From NCBI RefSeq assembly GCF_001866135.1, contig NZ_MODW01000002.1, forward strand, positions 518,917 to 582,916: a stretch of 64,000 bases of DNA, given 5' to 3'. Positions within the stretch are counted from its first letter, which is position 1, and each line of letters begins with the position of its first letter. The translations under genes and the position numbers were made by a program. Below are positions 1 to 8,507 of this stretch, piece by piece. This DNA comes from Microbacterium sp. LCT-H2. Lineage in GTDB: Bacteria; Actinomycetota; Actinomycetes; Actinomycetales; Microbacteriaceae. The notes beneath the pieces are model-generated. The model ran no database searches. It was not told the origin of the DNA and saw nothing but the letters and a program-made list of their open reading frames with translations.

Positions 1-40
1 GAAGAGGGGAGGGAGGGAGAACGCGGGGGAGAGTGAGGGG

Positions 41-1021
41 ATGTCGCGGCGCCTCTCGTTCTCTGAAGGCTGGGATTTCGTGCGGTCGCGGGAGGAGGTC
101 CTCGACGCGGGGGTCACGGAGCGGGAGCTGGAGGGGGCGGTCGCGCACGGCAGGCTGCGACGCGTGCACCGCGGGGCGTACGTCGACGCGGAGGTCTGGG
201 ACCAGCTGTGGCCCGAGGGAAGGCAGCTCGTGCGGGTGTGCGCCGTCCGTCGGGCCAGCCCGGGCGGAGGTCCGGTGTTCTCGCACCTCTCCGCGGCAGC
301 GCTCTGGGGGCTCCCGCTCGTGGGGCCGATCCGGGACGACGTGCACACCGCGATCCGCAGCCGTCGGCACACCAGGACCGAAGCCGGGGTCGTCCGACAC
401 CAGATGGCGCTCGACGAGGGCGACATCGTCCGGCGGCACGGGCTCCGGTGCACGTCGCTGGCCCGTACCGTGTTCGACCTCGCCCGGCTGCTGCGCCCGG
501 AGGCCGTCGTCGCGGCCGGGGACGCGGCTCTGCGGATGGTCTCGATTGACGGACACGAGGTCGACCACGATGAGGTCGACGCCTGGCGAGCCGAGGTCGA
601 CCGGCTGTGCGTGCCAGGGCTCCGGGGCGTGCGGCGCGCGCGATGGATCGGAGCCTTCGCGGATGGACGGGCGCAGCTCCCGGGCGAGAGCGTGAGCCGC
701 CTCCAGCTCCACCGACTCGGCTTCCGGGACATCGATCTACAGGTTCCCCTCGTGGGCTCCGACGGTGCTCGGTATTTCGCCGACTTTGGGTTCCCGCGGT
801 CGCGGGCCTTCGGGGAGTTCGACGGGGAGGACAAGTACCGGGATGCGGAGCTGCGGACGACGTCCACGGCGGCCGATGCGGTGCTGGCGGAGAAGCACCG
901 CGAGGACGAGATCCGCGGGGTCACGGGGTGGCGCGTGGTGCGCTGGGGCTCCGCGCACATCCGCACCCCCGAAGATCTCGGACGACGGCTCGCCGCGTTC
1001 GGCGTCCGTCCTCCCGGCTGA
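41..1021 (+). CDS. AbiEi-like winged-helix protein with C-terminal vsr/DUF559-like nuclease fold
   Basis: 326 residues. Residues about 5-45 resemble the winged-helix N-terminus of AbiEi-type type IV antitoxins: an RSREEVLDAGVTERELE segment leading into RLRRVHRGAYV. The middle part (HLSAAALWGLPL, SLARTVFDLARLL) is the usual body of this actinobacterial family. The end, around residues 245-266 (FADFGF then GEFDGEDKY), matches the core of DUF559/vsr-like PDDEXK folds. No toxin-like partner follows; the next gene is metabolic. The ATG at 41 is preceded by a GAGTGAGGGG ribosome-binding site. Such orphan proteins are common in Actinobacteria and their role is unknown. Nuclease activity is an inference from fold resemblance only. 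Confidence 0.75.
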   Translation: MSRRLSFSEGWDFVRSREEVLDAGVTERELEGAVAHGRLRRVHRGAYVDAEVWDQLWPEGRQLVRVCAVRRASPGGGPVFSHLSAAALWGLPLVGPIRDDVHTAIRSRRHTRTEAGVVRHQMALDEGDIVRRHGLRCTSLARTVFDLARLLRPEAVVAAGDAALRMVSIDGHEVDHDEVDAWRAEVDRLCVPGLRGVRRARWIGAFADGRAQLPGESVSRLQLHRLGFRDIDLQVPLVGSDGARYFADFGFPRSRAFGEFDGEDKYRDAELRTTSTAADAVLAEKHREDEIRGVTGWRVVRWGSAHIRTPEDLGRRLAAFGVRPPG

Positions 1022-1044
1022 GGTCGGTCGAGCCCCCGGGCTCG

Positions 1045-1105
1045 CGTCGAGACCCCGCCTCACCTGCGCGCGCGAGGCGGGGTGTCGACGAGAAAGCGGG
1101 GTCTC
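1045..1105. repeat. Palindromic intergenic repeat, copy A
   Basis: The arms CGTCGA-g-ACCCCGCCTC (1045-1061) and GAGGCGGGGT-g-TCGACG (1074-1090) pair over 17 positions with one mismatch. A further GCGGGGTCTC at 1096-1105 can pair with 1049-1058. A related element with the same GAGACCCCG/CGGGGTCTC units and a GCGCGCGC-containing centre lies at 49926-50015. It fills the gap between the AbiEi-like gene and the next promoter and may also act as a terminator. Confidence 0.6.
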
Positions 1106-1136
1106 GGGGGTGGGGCAGGGGATCTAGGGTGGAGGG

Positions 1137-1916
1137 ATGAAGATCGCCCGGTTCAGCCACGACGACGCCATCATGTACGGGATCATCGACGACCGCGAGC
1201 TCGTGGTCCTGGCCGGGGACCCGATGTTCTCCGGGTACGAGACCACCGGCGCCCGCGTCCCGCTGACCGAGGTCACGCTGCTCGCGCCCGTGATTCCGCG
1301 CTCCAAGGTCGTGTGCGTGGGGAAGAACTACCACGACCACGCCGCCGAGATGGGAGGAGTGGCCCCCGAGGAGCCGCTGCTGTTCCTCAAGCCGAACACC
1401 GCCGTGATCGGCCCCGACGACGCGATCGTGCGCCCCGTCGCACTCTCCGAGCGGACGGAGTACGAGGGCGAGCTCGTGGTCGTGATCGGGCGGATCGCCA
1501 AGAACGTGAAGGCGGAGAACGCCCTCGACCACGTGCTCGGCTACACCATCGGCAACGACGTCACGGCACGCGACCTGCAGCGCAAGGACGGGCAGTGGTC
1601 GCGGGCGAAGGGCTTCGACACGTTCTGCCCGCTCGGCCCGGTGATCGAGACGGACTTCGACCCCGCACAGGCCACGATCGAGACGCGGGTGAACGGCGAG
1701 GTGCGTCAACAGGCGCCGCTCACCGACATGATCCACTCGGTCGCCGCGATCATCGAGTACGCCTCCGCGGTGTTCACGCTGCTTCCGGGCGACGTCATCA
1801 TGACGGGGACTCCCGCCGGCGTGGGCACGTTCGAGGCGGGCGACACGATCGAGGTCGAGATCTCCGGACTCGGCATCCTCCGCAACACCGCGCGCGACGC
1901 CGCTCCCGCATCATGA
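1137..1916 (+). CDS. Fumarylacetoacetate hydrolase family protein
   Basis: 259 residues with the full FAH C-terminal fold: KVVCVGKNYHDHAAEMG near residue 60, FLKPNTAVIGP, the metal-binding acidic pair in TEYEGELVVVIG (about 110-120), and GNDVTARDLQ with the third acidic ligand (about 138-147). It ends with GDVIMTGTPAGVG. Family members hydrolyse or isomerise acylpyruvates and 2-hydroxyhepta-2,4-diene-dioates with Mg2+; the exact substrate cannot be told here. A TAGGGT box sits 6 nt before the ATG, so the mRNA may be leaderless. The stop overlaps the next start (ATGA), indicating coupling to the MFS transporter. Confidence 0.9.
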   Translation: MKIARFSHDDAIMYGIIDDRELVVLAGDPMFSGYETTGARVPLTEVTLLAPVIPRSKVVCVGKNYHDHAAEMGGVAPEEPLLFLKPNTAVIGPDDAIVRPVALSERTEYEGELVVVIGRIAKNVKAENALDHVLGYTIGNDVTARDLQRKDGQWSRAKGFDTFCPLGPVIETDFDPAQATIETRVNGEVRQQAPLTDMIHSVAAIIEYASAVFTLLPGDVIMTGTPAGVGTFEAGDTIEVEISGLGILRNTARDAAPAS

Positions 1917-3172
1917 CCGAGGTCGCCCTCACGGCGACGCAGCAGCAGGCGGTCCAGCGCCGCACCGTGCTCGTGCTGTCGCTGGGGCAGGTGCTCGGCG
2001 GCATCGCGTTCGGAGCCACCGTGTCGCTCGGTGCGCTGCTCGCCGCGGACATCTCCGGCAGCGACGCGCTCTCCGGGCTCGCGACGGCGTCGGTGACCTT
2101 GGGAGCCGCGGTCTGCGCGATCCCGCTCGCCCGGATGGCCGCGCGCCTCGGACGGCGTCGCGCTCTGACCCTCGGCAACCTCTTCGCCCTCATCGGCATC
2201 GCCGTGGTGATCCTCGCGGCGTCCGTGCGCGTCTTCCCGCTCCTGCTCGCCGGCATCCTGCTGATCGGTGCGGGGAACGCGGGCAACCTGCAGTCCCGGT
2301 TCGCGGCGACGGATCTCGCGGCGCCGCAGCATCGTGGGCGCGACCTCTCGATCGTCGTGTGGTCCACGACGATCGGCGGCGTGGCGGGGCCGCTGCTGCT
2401 CGGCCCGGGGGAGGTCGTCGGGCAGGCGATCGGCATGCCCCCGCAGACGGGTTCCTACGTCTTCTCGTTCGTCGCGCAGTGCGCGGCGCTCGTGCTCTAC
2501 CTCGTCGCCCTCCGCCCGGATCCGCTGCTCGCCGCACAGAGACTCGCGCAGGCGGCGGCCGCCACGACGAGCGCCGCCGTGGCGGACCGCCCGCGGGTGG
2601 CCCGCTACGCGATCTTCGCGATCGCGGGCTCGCACGTGGTGATGGCGTCGGTCATGGCGATGACCCCCGTGCATCTGTCCCACATGGCGCACGGCGCCCA
2701 CGGGGCGGCGGCGACTCCGGCCGACGTCTCGGCGCTCGTCGGCATCACCATCGCACTGCACGTCGGCGGCATGTACGCGCTCTCGCCGGTGTTCGGCGTG
2801 CTGGCCGACCGCTGGGGGCGGCTGCGCGTGGTGCTGCTCGGGCAGGCTCTGCTCGGCGGCGCCCTGGCCTTCGCCGTCTTCGCGGGCACCGCGGCGTGGG
2901 GCGTCATGGTGGCGCTCATCCTCCTCGGCCTGGGGTGGAGCGCCGCCACGGTCGCCGGTGCCGCCCTGCTCACCGAGGCGTCCGCACCCGACGTCCGCAC
3001 GCGGCGACAGGGACGCAGCGACTCGCTGATGAGCCTGTCTGCCGCCGCCGGGTCGGTCCTCGCCGGCGTCGTGCTGGCCAACTTCCAGTACGCCGGGCTC
3101 GGCATCGCGGCCTCCGTGCTCGTCCTCGCGATCGTCGCGCTGTCGCCGCTCGCCCGGAGCAGCGCGCGGTGA
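1913..3172 (+). CDS. MFS transporter
   Basis: 419 residues with about 12 hydrophobic segments in two sets of six. Between segments 2 and 3 is ARMAARLGRRRALTLG, the usual MFS loop A basic motif, and the equivalent loop of the second half is FGVLADRWGRLR. An alanine- and histidine-rich extracellular loop (SHMAHGAHGAAA) lies in the middle. The start is set by the ATGA overlap with the upstream hydrolase, and the stop overlaps the next GTG (GTGA), so all three genes are probably co-translated. A drug or metabolite efflux role is likely; the substrate is unknown. Confidence 0.9.
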   Translation: MTEVALTATQQQAVQRRTVLVLSLGQVLGGIAFGATVSLGALLAADISGSDALSGLATASVTLGAAVCAIPLARMAARLGRRRALTLGNLFALIGIAVVILAASVRVFPLLLAGILLIGAGNAGNLQSRFAATDLAAPQHRGRDLSIVVWSTTIGGVAGPLLLGPGEVVGQAIGMPPQTGSYVFSFVAQCAALVLYLVALRPDPLLAAQRLAQAAAATTSAAVADRPRVARYAIFAIAGSHVVMASVMAMTPVHLSHMAHGAHGAAATPADVSALVGITIALHVGGMYALSPVFGVLADRWGRLRVVLLGQALLGGALAFAVFAGTAAWGVMVALILLGLGWSAATVAGAALLTEASAPDVRTRRQGRSDSLMSLSAAAGSVLAGVVLANFQYAGLGIAASVLVLAIVALSPLARSSAR

Positions 3173-3933
3173 AGGCCTGGGGCGGTGTCGGAGAGGCCTA
3201 TGCCGCCTCGTACGCGGCCCTGTGCGCGGGGACTTTCGACGTTCTCGTCGCCGCCCTCGGACCGGCGGAGGGTCGCAGCCTCCTCGACGTCGGGGCGGGG
3301 GAGGGGGGCCTCGCGGTCCGCTTCGCCGGCCTGGGGTGGGACGTCACGGCCTGCGAGCCCGAGCCGACCATGCGCGCCGTCGCCCACCGGAGCCACCCGA
3401 CGCTGCGCATCGTCGACGGCGGCCTGCCGACGCTGCCGTTCGCCGACCGTTCGGTCGACGTCGTCGTGGCGAACTTCGTGCTGAACCACGTCTCGTCCCC
3501 GCGGACCGCCGCCCGGGAGCTGGGTCGGATCGCACGGGAAGCGGTCGCCGCGACGACCTGGACCCGTTCCCCGTCGTGGTTCTGGAACGAGGTCGTCGAA
3601 CGCGCGGGGCTGAAGCCGTCCGCGGGGGAGAGGTTTCCGGCCGAGGAGGACTTCGACCGCACGGCGGACGGCTTCGCGGCCATGCTCGTCGAGGCCGGAC
3701 TCCCGGAGGTGTCGGTGAGCGAGCACACCTGGACCTGGCCCGCCGACCCGGACGCCCTGTGGGTCTCGGTCGAGGGCGGCGTGGCCGGCGCCGGGGCGCA
3801 GTATGCCGGGCTCTCCTCCGCCGAGCGATCCCGGTTCCGCGTGGGGTTCGAGGAGACCGTCGCGGCGCATCGGGTGGGTGCGGTGCTCCCGCTGGAGCAC
3901 CGCGCGGCGGTCGCGGTCTCGCGCCGGGGCTGA
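3169..3933 (+). CDS. Class I SAM-dependent methyltransferase
   Basis: 254 residues starting at the GTG that overlaps the MFS stop codon (GTGA). Motif I, LLDVGAGEGGLAVRF, is at about residue 38. Motif II carries the acidic ribose-binding residue in VTACEPEPTMRAV, and motif post-II is SVDVVVANFVLNHV. The first 12 residues (WGGVGEAYAASYA) are typical of the Methyltransf_11/UbiE-like group that acts on small molecules. The substrate is not predictable. The overlap with the FAH hydrolase and exporter suggests a three-gene detoxification or metabolite-handling unit, which is inference. Confidence 0.85.
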   Translation: MKAWGGVGEAYAASYAALCAGTFDVLVAALGPAEGRSLLDVGAGEGGLAVRFAGLGWDVTACEPEPTMRAVAHRSHPTLRIVDGGLPTLPFADRSVDVVVANFVLNHVSSPRTAARELGRIAREAVAATTWTRSPSWFWNEVVERAGLKPSAGERFPAEEDFDRTADGFAAMLVEAGLPEVSVSEHTWTWPADPDALWVSVEGGVAGAGAQYAGLSSAERSRFRVGFEETVAAHRVGAVLPLEHRAAVAVSRRG

Positions 3934-3947
3934 CCGGCCCGCACCCG

Positions 3948-3953
3948 TAGAAT
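3948..3953 (+). promoter_or_regulatory. -10 box of gltX
   Basis: TAGAAT lies 9 nt before the gltX ATG, implying a 5' leader of only about 3 nt. There is no Shine-Dalgarno sequence apart from the GAAGGG within this gap. The ffh gene has the same TAGAAT box, 10 nt before its ATG. Confidence 0.5.
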
Positions 3954-3962
3954 CGAAGGGCT

Positions 3963-5468
3963 ATGGCTACTCCGCATCCCCTCACCACGACCGCCAGCGG
4001 CGCCGACGTCCGCGTCCGCTTCTGCCCCTCCCCGACGGGGCTGCCGCACGTCGGCATGGTCCGCACGGCTCTGTACAACTGGGCGTACGCCCGTCACAAC
4101 GGCGGGAAGATGGTGTTCCGCATCGAGGACACCGACGCCGCCCGCGACAGCGAGGAGAGCTTCCGCCAGCTCGTCGACGCGCTCACGTGGCTGAAGATCG
4201 ACTGGGACGAGGGCGTCGAGGTCGGCGGCCCGCACGCCCCGTACCGCCAGTCGGAGCGGCACGACATCTACCGCGAGGTCATCGACAAGCTCCTCGCGAC
4301 GGGCGCGCTCTACGAGAGCTACTCGACGGCCGAGGAGATCGACGCCCGCAACGAGGCCAACGGCCGCGCGAAGCAGCTCGGCTACGACAACTTCGACCGT
4401 GACCTCACCGATGAGCAGAAGGCCGCCTTCCGCGCCGAGGGTCGGCAGCCCGCCCTCCGCCTGCGGGTGCCGGACGAGGACCTCACGTACGTCGACCTCA
4501 TCCGCGGGGAGGTCACCTTCCCCGCGGGCTCCTTCCCGGACTTTGTCGTCGTGCGCCCCAACGGTGTGCCGCTGTATACGTTCGTAAACCCCGTCGACGA
4601 CGCGCTGATGGGCATCACCCACGTGCTCCGCGGCGAAGACCTCATGCCGTCCACCGCGCGCCAGCTCTCGCTCTACGCGGCGCTCATCGACGCGGGTGTG
4701 ACGACGTTCGTGCCGCGGTTCGCCCACATGCCGCTCGTGCTGGGGGAGAGCGGCAACAAGAAGCTCTCCAAGCGCGACCCGCAGGCCGATCTGTTCCTGC
4801 ACCGGGAGCGCGGCTTCATCCACGAGGGCCTCCTGAACTACCTCGCGCTCCTCGGCTGGTCGATCGGCCCGGACCGCGACGTCTTCTCGCTCGACGAGTT
4901 CATCGCCGCGTTCGACATCGAGAACGTGAATCCCAACCCGGCCCGCTTCGACCAGAAGAAGGCCGAGTCGATCAACGGCGACCACATCCGCATGCTCGAC
5001 GTGAAGGACTTCGCCGAGCGCACGGTGCCGTATCTCGCTGCGGCCGGCCTGTTCGACGAGCCGACCCACGAGCAGCTCGTCCTCGCGTTCCGTGCGGCTC
5101 CGCTGGTGCAGGAGCGCGTGCAGCTGCTGGGCGAGGTGCCGGGCATGCTCGGCTTCCTGTTCCGCGACGAGGTGTCGTATGACGCGGACGCGCTCAAGGG
5201 GCTGCCGGCCAACGCCGCCGAGGTGCTCGACGCCTGCGTCACCGCCCTGGAGCCGGTCACGGACTTCACCCCGGAGAAGATCCAGGAGGCGCTGTCGACG
5301 GCGCTCGTGGAGAACCTCGACCTCAAGCCGCGCGTGGCCTACGGGCCGCCGCGTGTGGCCATCACCGGGCGCCGCGTCTCGCCGCCGCTGTTCGAGTCGA
5401 TGGAGCTGCTGGGCAAGGACGAGTCGCTGCGCCGCCTGCGCGCGCTCTCGGCGTTCCTCGCGAACTGA
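3963..5468 (+). CDS. gltX: Glutamyl-tRNA synthetase
   Basis: 501 residues, the normal length for bacterial GluRS. The class I signature appears as [21 protein letters not shown] (HVGM replaces HIGH) and the KMSKS loop as NKKLSKRD at about residue 266. The C-terminal anticodon-binding region is all-helical, as in the bacterial type. The enzyme attaches glutamate to tRNA-Glu. Actinobacteria generally lack GlnRS and use a non-discriminating GluRS plus the GatCAB amidotransferase, so this enzyme probably also mischarges the tRNA-Gln encoded just downstream. That part rests on family knowledge; gatCAB is not in this window. Confidence 0.97.
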   Translation: MATPHPLTTTASGADVRVRFCPSPTGLPHVGMVRTALYNWAYARHNGGKMVFRIEDTDAARDSEESFRQLVDALTWLKIDWDEGVEVGGPHAPYRQSERHDIYREVIDKLLATGALYESYSTAEEIDARNEANGRAKQLGYDNFDRDLTDEQKAAFRAEGRQPALRLRVPDEDLTYVDLIRGEVTFPAGSFPDFVVVRPNGVPLYTFVNPVDDALMGITHVLRGEDLMPSTARQLSLYAALIDAGVTTFVPRFAHMPLVLGESGNKKLSKRDPQADLFLHRERGFIHEGLLNYLALLGWSIGPDRDVFSLDEFIAAFDIENVNPNPARFDQKKAESINGDHIRMLDVKDFAERTVPYLAAAGLFDEPTHEQLVLAFRAAPLVQERVQLLGEVPGMLGFLFRDEVSYDADALKGLPANAAEVLDACVTALEPVTDFTPEKIQEALSTALVENLDLKPRVAYGPPRVAITGRRVSPPLFESMELLGKDESLRRLRALSAFLAN

Positions 5469-5479
5469 TCCGCGACGCG

Positions 5480-5530
5480 CCCGAGCGGCGACACGGCACC
5501 GGTGGTTTTGGTGATCGGTCGCCGCTCGGG
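5480..5530 (+). terminator. Hairpin terminator after gltX
   Basis: A perfect 13-bp inverted repeat, CCCGAGCGGCGAC (5480-5492) with GTCGCCGCTCGGG (5518-5530), has a 25-nt loop that can itself fold (CACC...GGTG). No U-tract follows, as is common in high-GC Actinobacteria. It separates gltX from tRNA-Gln. Confidence 0.65.
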
Positions 5531-5568
5531 TAAGCTTGATTCTCGGTGCGAGGCTCCGGTTTCGCCCT

Positions 5569-5640
5569 TGGGGTATGGTGTAATTGGCAACACGGCTGAT
5601 TCTGGTTCAGTTGTTCTTGGTTCGAGTCCAGGTACCCCAG
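5569..5640 (+). tRNA. tRNA-Gln (anticodon CUG)
   Basis: A 72-nt cloverleaf. The acceptor stem is TGGGGTA (5569-5575) with TACCCCA (5633-5639), discriminator G5640, and an encoded CCA at 5641-5643. The D-arm is GTGT-loop-ACAC. The anticodon stem GCTGA/TCAGT closes the 7-nt loop TTCTGGT, giving CUG. The T-arm holds the GGTTCGAGTCC loop. It reads CAG glutamine codons. Confidence 0.95.
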
Positions 5641-5651
5641 CCAGTCAGAGA

Positions 5652-5689
5652 AGGCCCGGATTCACGGCGAAGAGCCGCGATCCGGGCCT
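5652..5689 (+). terminator. Terminator of tRNA-Gln
   Basis: AGGCCCGGAT (5652-5661) pairs perfectly with ATCCGGGCCT (5680-5689), and a nested CGGC/GCCG hairpin lies in the loop. The downstream sequence CTGTCGTT is only weakly T-rich. Confidence 0.7.
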
Positions 5690-5765
5690 CTGTCGTTCCC
5701 GGGCAGGACGGGGCCCACGAGGCGTCCGTGACGCGGATGAGGTTGCCGTTCCGTAGGCTGGAGGC

Positions 5766-6650
5766 ATGGGATTCCGCGAGACCGTCCGCCGCCTGAACGA
5801 CGCGAACAGCGTGACGCACGGGGTGGTGACCACTGTCCTCACGGCCGGCCTCGCGGCGATCGAACCGCGCCGACTCACGACCGGACGCCGGGTGGCTTAT
5901 CGGAGCGCCATCGCCGCGCTGACCGCGTGGACCGTGTGGGCGAGTCTCCGGCCCGCCGACGAGCCGGACCTCCTCGGTCCGATCGGCCGCGGGGCGGTGG
6001 CCACGGGCGCCGGCGGCACTGCGTTCGGACTCGCCGAAGCGGGCGAGGCTCTCGACGCGCGCCTCCACGACGGTCTCGTCCGCGCCGGCGCGCGGCGCCC
6101 GCGGTTGTGGCTCGTCGCAGGACAGGCTCTTCTGTCGCTCGGATCCTGGTGGGTCGGCCGACAGGGCACGCGAGCCGATTCGGAGCGCACCGAGGATGCC
6201 GAGCCGGCGGATCACGTCGAGCTGACGGCGGAACTGCGTGCCCTCGCCGAACTCCTGCTGTCCGCAACGGATGATCACGGTGCTCCGGCGCTGCGTGCGC
6301 AGCTCGTCGACGCGCGGCTGGTGCGCGACGACCCTGAGGAGGCGTTCTGGCCCTGGCTGAGCCTGGAGACGCCGACCGAGGGGCCACGGGCCGTGCCGGG
6401 CACGGCGACCTTCCCGGTGCTCGGCCGGTACCGCACGCTCGACGACCGTTCGTTCGACGTGCGTCTGCGTGTCGAAGGCGGACGGATCGACGGCCTGCAC
6501 ATCGACGAGGGCGATGACTGGACGGACGAGCAACGGACGCGCTGGGATGAAGCGGACCTCGATCTGAGCGCTCTCGGGAGCTGGCCGACGGCGGACGCGC
6601 TCGAGCTCTTCATCGAGACCCCCGACGGGTATCGGTCGGCGGCGCAGTGA
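5766..6650 (+). CDS. Hypothetical membrane-associated protein
   Basis: 294 residues, not recognised as a named family. The N-terminal half has hydrophobic stretches that could be membrane segments: about residues 18-32 (GVVTTVLTAGLAAI), 46-60 (SAIAALTAWTVWASL) and 72-90 (a Gly/Ala-rich GRGAVATGAGGTAFGLA). QALLSLGSWWVG follows. The C-terminal 150 residues are soluble and acidic, with a repeated DD/DE character (DEGDDWTDEQRTRWDEADLDL). TAGGCT lies exactly 6 nt before the ATG, so the transcript is predicted to be leaderless. It stands alone, convergent with the amidotransferase gene. Confidence 0.75.
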   Translation: MGFRETVRRLNDANSVTHGVVTTVLTAGLAAIEPRRLTTGRRVAYRSAIAALTAWTVWASLRPADEPDLLGPIGRGAVATGAGGTAFGLAEAGEALDARLHDGLVRAGARRPRLWLVAGQALLSLGSWWVGRQGTRADSERTEDAEPADHVELTAELRALAELLLSATDDHGAPALRAQLVDARLVRDDPEEAFWPWLSLETPTEGPRAVPGTATFPVLGRYRTLDDRSFDVRLRVEGGRIDGLHIDEGDDWTDEQRTRWDEADLDLSALGSWPTADALELFIETPDGYRSAAQ

Positions 6651-6690
6651 GGCTGTGCGCCGAGCCCGGTCGCCCTCGGCTGAGGAGCGC

Positions 6691-7542
6691 TCACGCGGCA
6701 TCGAGGAAGGGCTCGTACCGGTAGCCCGTCTCGTCGAGGATCGACACCGTCGATTCGGGGACCTCGAGGAACGCGCCCGGCAGATCGTTCAGCGGCTCGG
6801 AGACGATCACGTGCGCATGCCGACCGAAGACGCGCAGACGATCCGCATCGGGGTACATCCCACGAAGCGTCTCGATGTCCGTGGAGTGGAAGAGGGAGCG
6901 GGAACGTCCGACGGTCGAGTAGCGGAAGGCCCACACGGTGGTGCCGTCGGACACCGCGAAGGTTCCCTGCACGGGGAATCGGACACCGTGCTCGTGCCCC
7001 ACGCGCTCGGCCTCCCGAACCGCCGCCCGCATCCCCGCGATCGGATCGTCCTGCAGGCCGAGGGTCAGGGCGAGGTGGAACAGCACCTCAGAGTCGGTGG
7101 TGCCCTGGATCTCCGGGTAGAGGGAGGGATCGACGGCGAGGGTGAGGTCGCGTTTCACGGTCAGGAACTCCGCCACGCCGCCGTTGTGCATGAAGAGCCA
7201 GTTCGCGTGCCGGAACGGGTGGCAGTTGGTCTGCTGGACCGGCGGCCCGGCGGCAGCTCTCACATGGCTGAAGAACAGCGGGCTGCGTATCGTGCGGGAG
7301 ATCTCGCGGAGGTTCAGGTCGTTCCAGGCGGGCTCCATGCTGCGGAACAGTGCAGGCATCGGAGGCTGCCCAGAGCCGTCACCGTTCGACACCGGATACC
7401 AGCCGAGGCCGAACCCATCCCCGTTCACGGTCTCCGCGCCGAGCGGCGAGTCCAGGGACTGCGCCACGAGGGAATGTCGCGCGTCGAGGATCACCTCCGA
7501 CGGATGCAGCGGTTCTCCCACGTACGCCAGCCACCGACACAT
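6691..7542 (-). CDS. Class II glutamine amidotransferase, EgtC/YafJ-like
   Basis: 283 residues beginning MCRWLAYVG. After Met removal, Cys2 is the N-terminal nucleophile of Ntn-type glutamine amidohydrolases. Further family motifs are NGDGFGLGWY, FFSHVRAA, NCHPFRHANWLFMHNGG and GTTDSEVLFHLAL. It is a stand-alone amidase domain without a synthetase domain. EgtC removes a gamma-glutamyl group in ergothioneine synthesis, but no egtABDE genes lie nearby, so a general gamma-glutamyl amide hydrolase role is equally possible. The start is fixed by the catalytic Cys. Confidence 0.88.
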   Translation of the reverse strand: MCRWLAYVGEPLHPSEVILDARHSLVAQSLDSPLGAETVNGDGFGLGWYPVSNGDGSGQPPMPALFRSMEPAWNDLNLREISRTIRSPLFFSHVRAAAGPPVQQTNCHPFRHANWLFMHNGGVAEFLTVKRDLTLAVDPSLYPEIQGTTDSEVLFHLALTLGLQDDPIAGMRAAVREAERVGHEHGVRFPVQGTFAVSDGTTVWAFRYSTVGRSRSLFHSTDIETLRGMYPDADRLRVFGRHAHVIVSEPLNDLPGAFLEVPESTVSILDETGYRYEPFLDAA

Positions 7543-7631
7543 GTCGACACCTCGTCCCCGACCCGATCAGGTCTGTGCCCGACGATACGCCCGCTCGCCC
7601 TTCCCGGCGACAGCGGCGGATGGGGAACCGG

Positions 7632-8423
7632 CTACTCGCACTCCCCGAGGAACCCGAGATAGCACACGGCCTCATGCGTGACGGCCGGCTCGGCATCGTC
7701 GTTCGAGACCTGGCGCGTCGCCGTCTCCGGCGTCCGGGTGAGATGCCCGAAGTCGCCCAGGGAGGCCACGTACATCCCGTCCGCGTCCTCCGCGATCATC
7801 CGGTCGATCTCGGCGCGGTGCTGCGCGCACAGGTCCGCGGAGGCGGGGACGAGGTCGACCCCGGCGCACGCGCCCGCGTACTCGGCCTCCATGAGGCCGA
7901 TGCAGTCGGTCCAGTCCTGGTCCACTGCGCACGGGCTCACGCCGTCGTCGGCGACGAGGTACTTGCCGGTCTCGTACTCCTCGCTGTGGAAGGTCTCGGG
8001 CTTCTCCGGCACGTCGATCTTGGTCCAGTGACGTGCTGTCGTGAGGGCGAACACCGTCACGATCGCGGCGATCAGGAGCAGCGCGCCCACGATGCCCAGC
8101 GTCACCCAGAGTCCGACCCGGCTCTTCCGCTCCGGGCTCTCCGCGGGCGCGGGGGCCCACGGGTCGGCCGCGGGTGCGGGCGGGGGTGCCGCGGCGAATC
8201 CTGGAGCGGCGGCGACGGGGAGCTCGTGTCCCCCGAGCGGTGCCGCTGCGGGCTCGGACGCCACCGGCGCCGTGGTCGCGAGGAGATAGTCGTACCAGGC
8301 CCGGCTCGCCTGCTCGTCCGCGGCGACCTGCTGCGCTTCGGCGTCGGTGAGCACGAGACCCCACGCGTCACGGGCCGGTGCATGGGGGAGGGCGGAACGG
8401 AATTCTTCGAACGACACGGGCAT
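7632..8423 (-). CDS. Hypothetical single-pass membrane protein
   Basis: 263 residues. An N-terminal soluble segment (FEEFRSALPHAPARDAWGLVLTDAEAQQ) is followed by a Pro/Ala-rich linker (APPPAPAADPWAPAPAESPERK) and one transmembrane helix at about residues 105-128 (GLWVTLGIVGALLLIAAIVTVFALT, split here from LWV to FAL). The outside domain of about 130 residues contains six cysteines (including CAVDQDWTDCIGLM and DLCAQHRAEI) that could form disulfides. Function unknown. TATTCT lies 6 nt upstream of the ATG, so leaderless expression is likely. It is divergent from the neighbouring MFS gene. Confidence 0.75.
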   Translation of the reverse strand: MPVSFEEFRSALPHAPARDAWGLVLTDAEAQQVAADEQASRAWYDYLLATTAPVASEPAAAPLGGHELPVAAAPGFAAAPPPAPAADPWAPAPAESPERKSRVGLWVTLGIVGALLLIAAIVTVFALTTARHWTKIDVPEKPETFHSEEYETGKYLVADDGVSPCAVDQDWTDCIGLMEAEYAGACAGVDLVPASADLCAQHRAEIDRMIAEDADGMYVASLGDFGHLTRTPETATRQVSNDDAEPAVTHEAVCYLGFLGECE

Positions 8424-8507
8424 GCTCGCAGAATATCGGCTTCTTCCCCGCGACCCCGGCGGTCATCCGATGTCCCCGGCTCCTGGAACAATGACGAGGT
8501 GATCGGT

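Noticed and set aside
7379..7696. Small minus-strand ORF beside the amidotransferase
   Set aside because: It overlaps the N-terminal codons of the amidotransferase in another frame and has no ribosome-binding site or motif.
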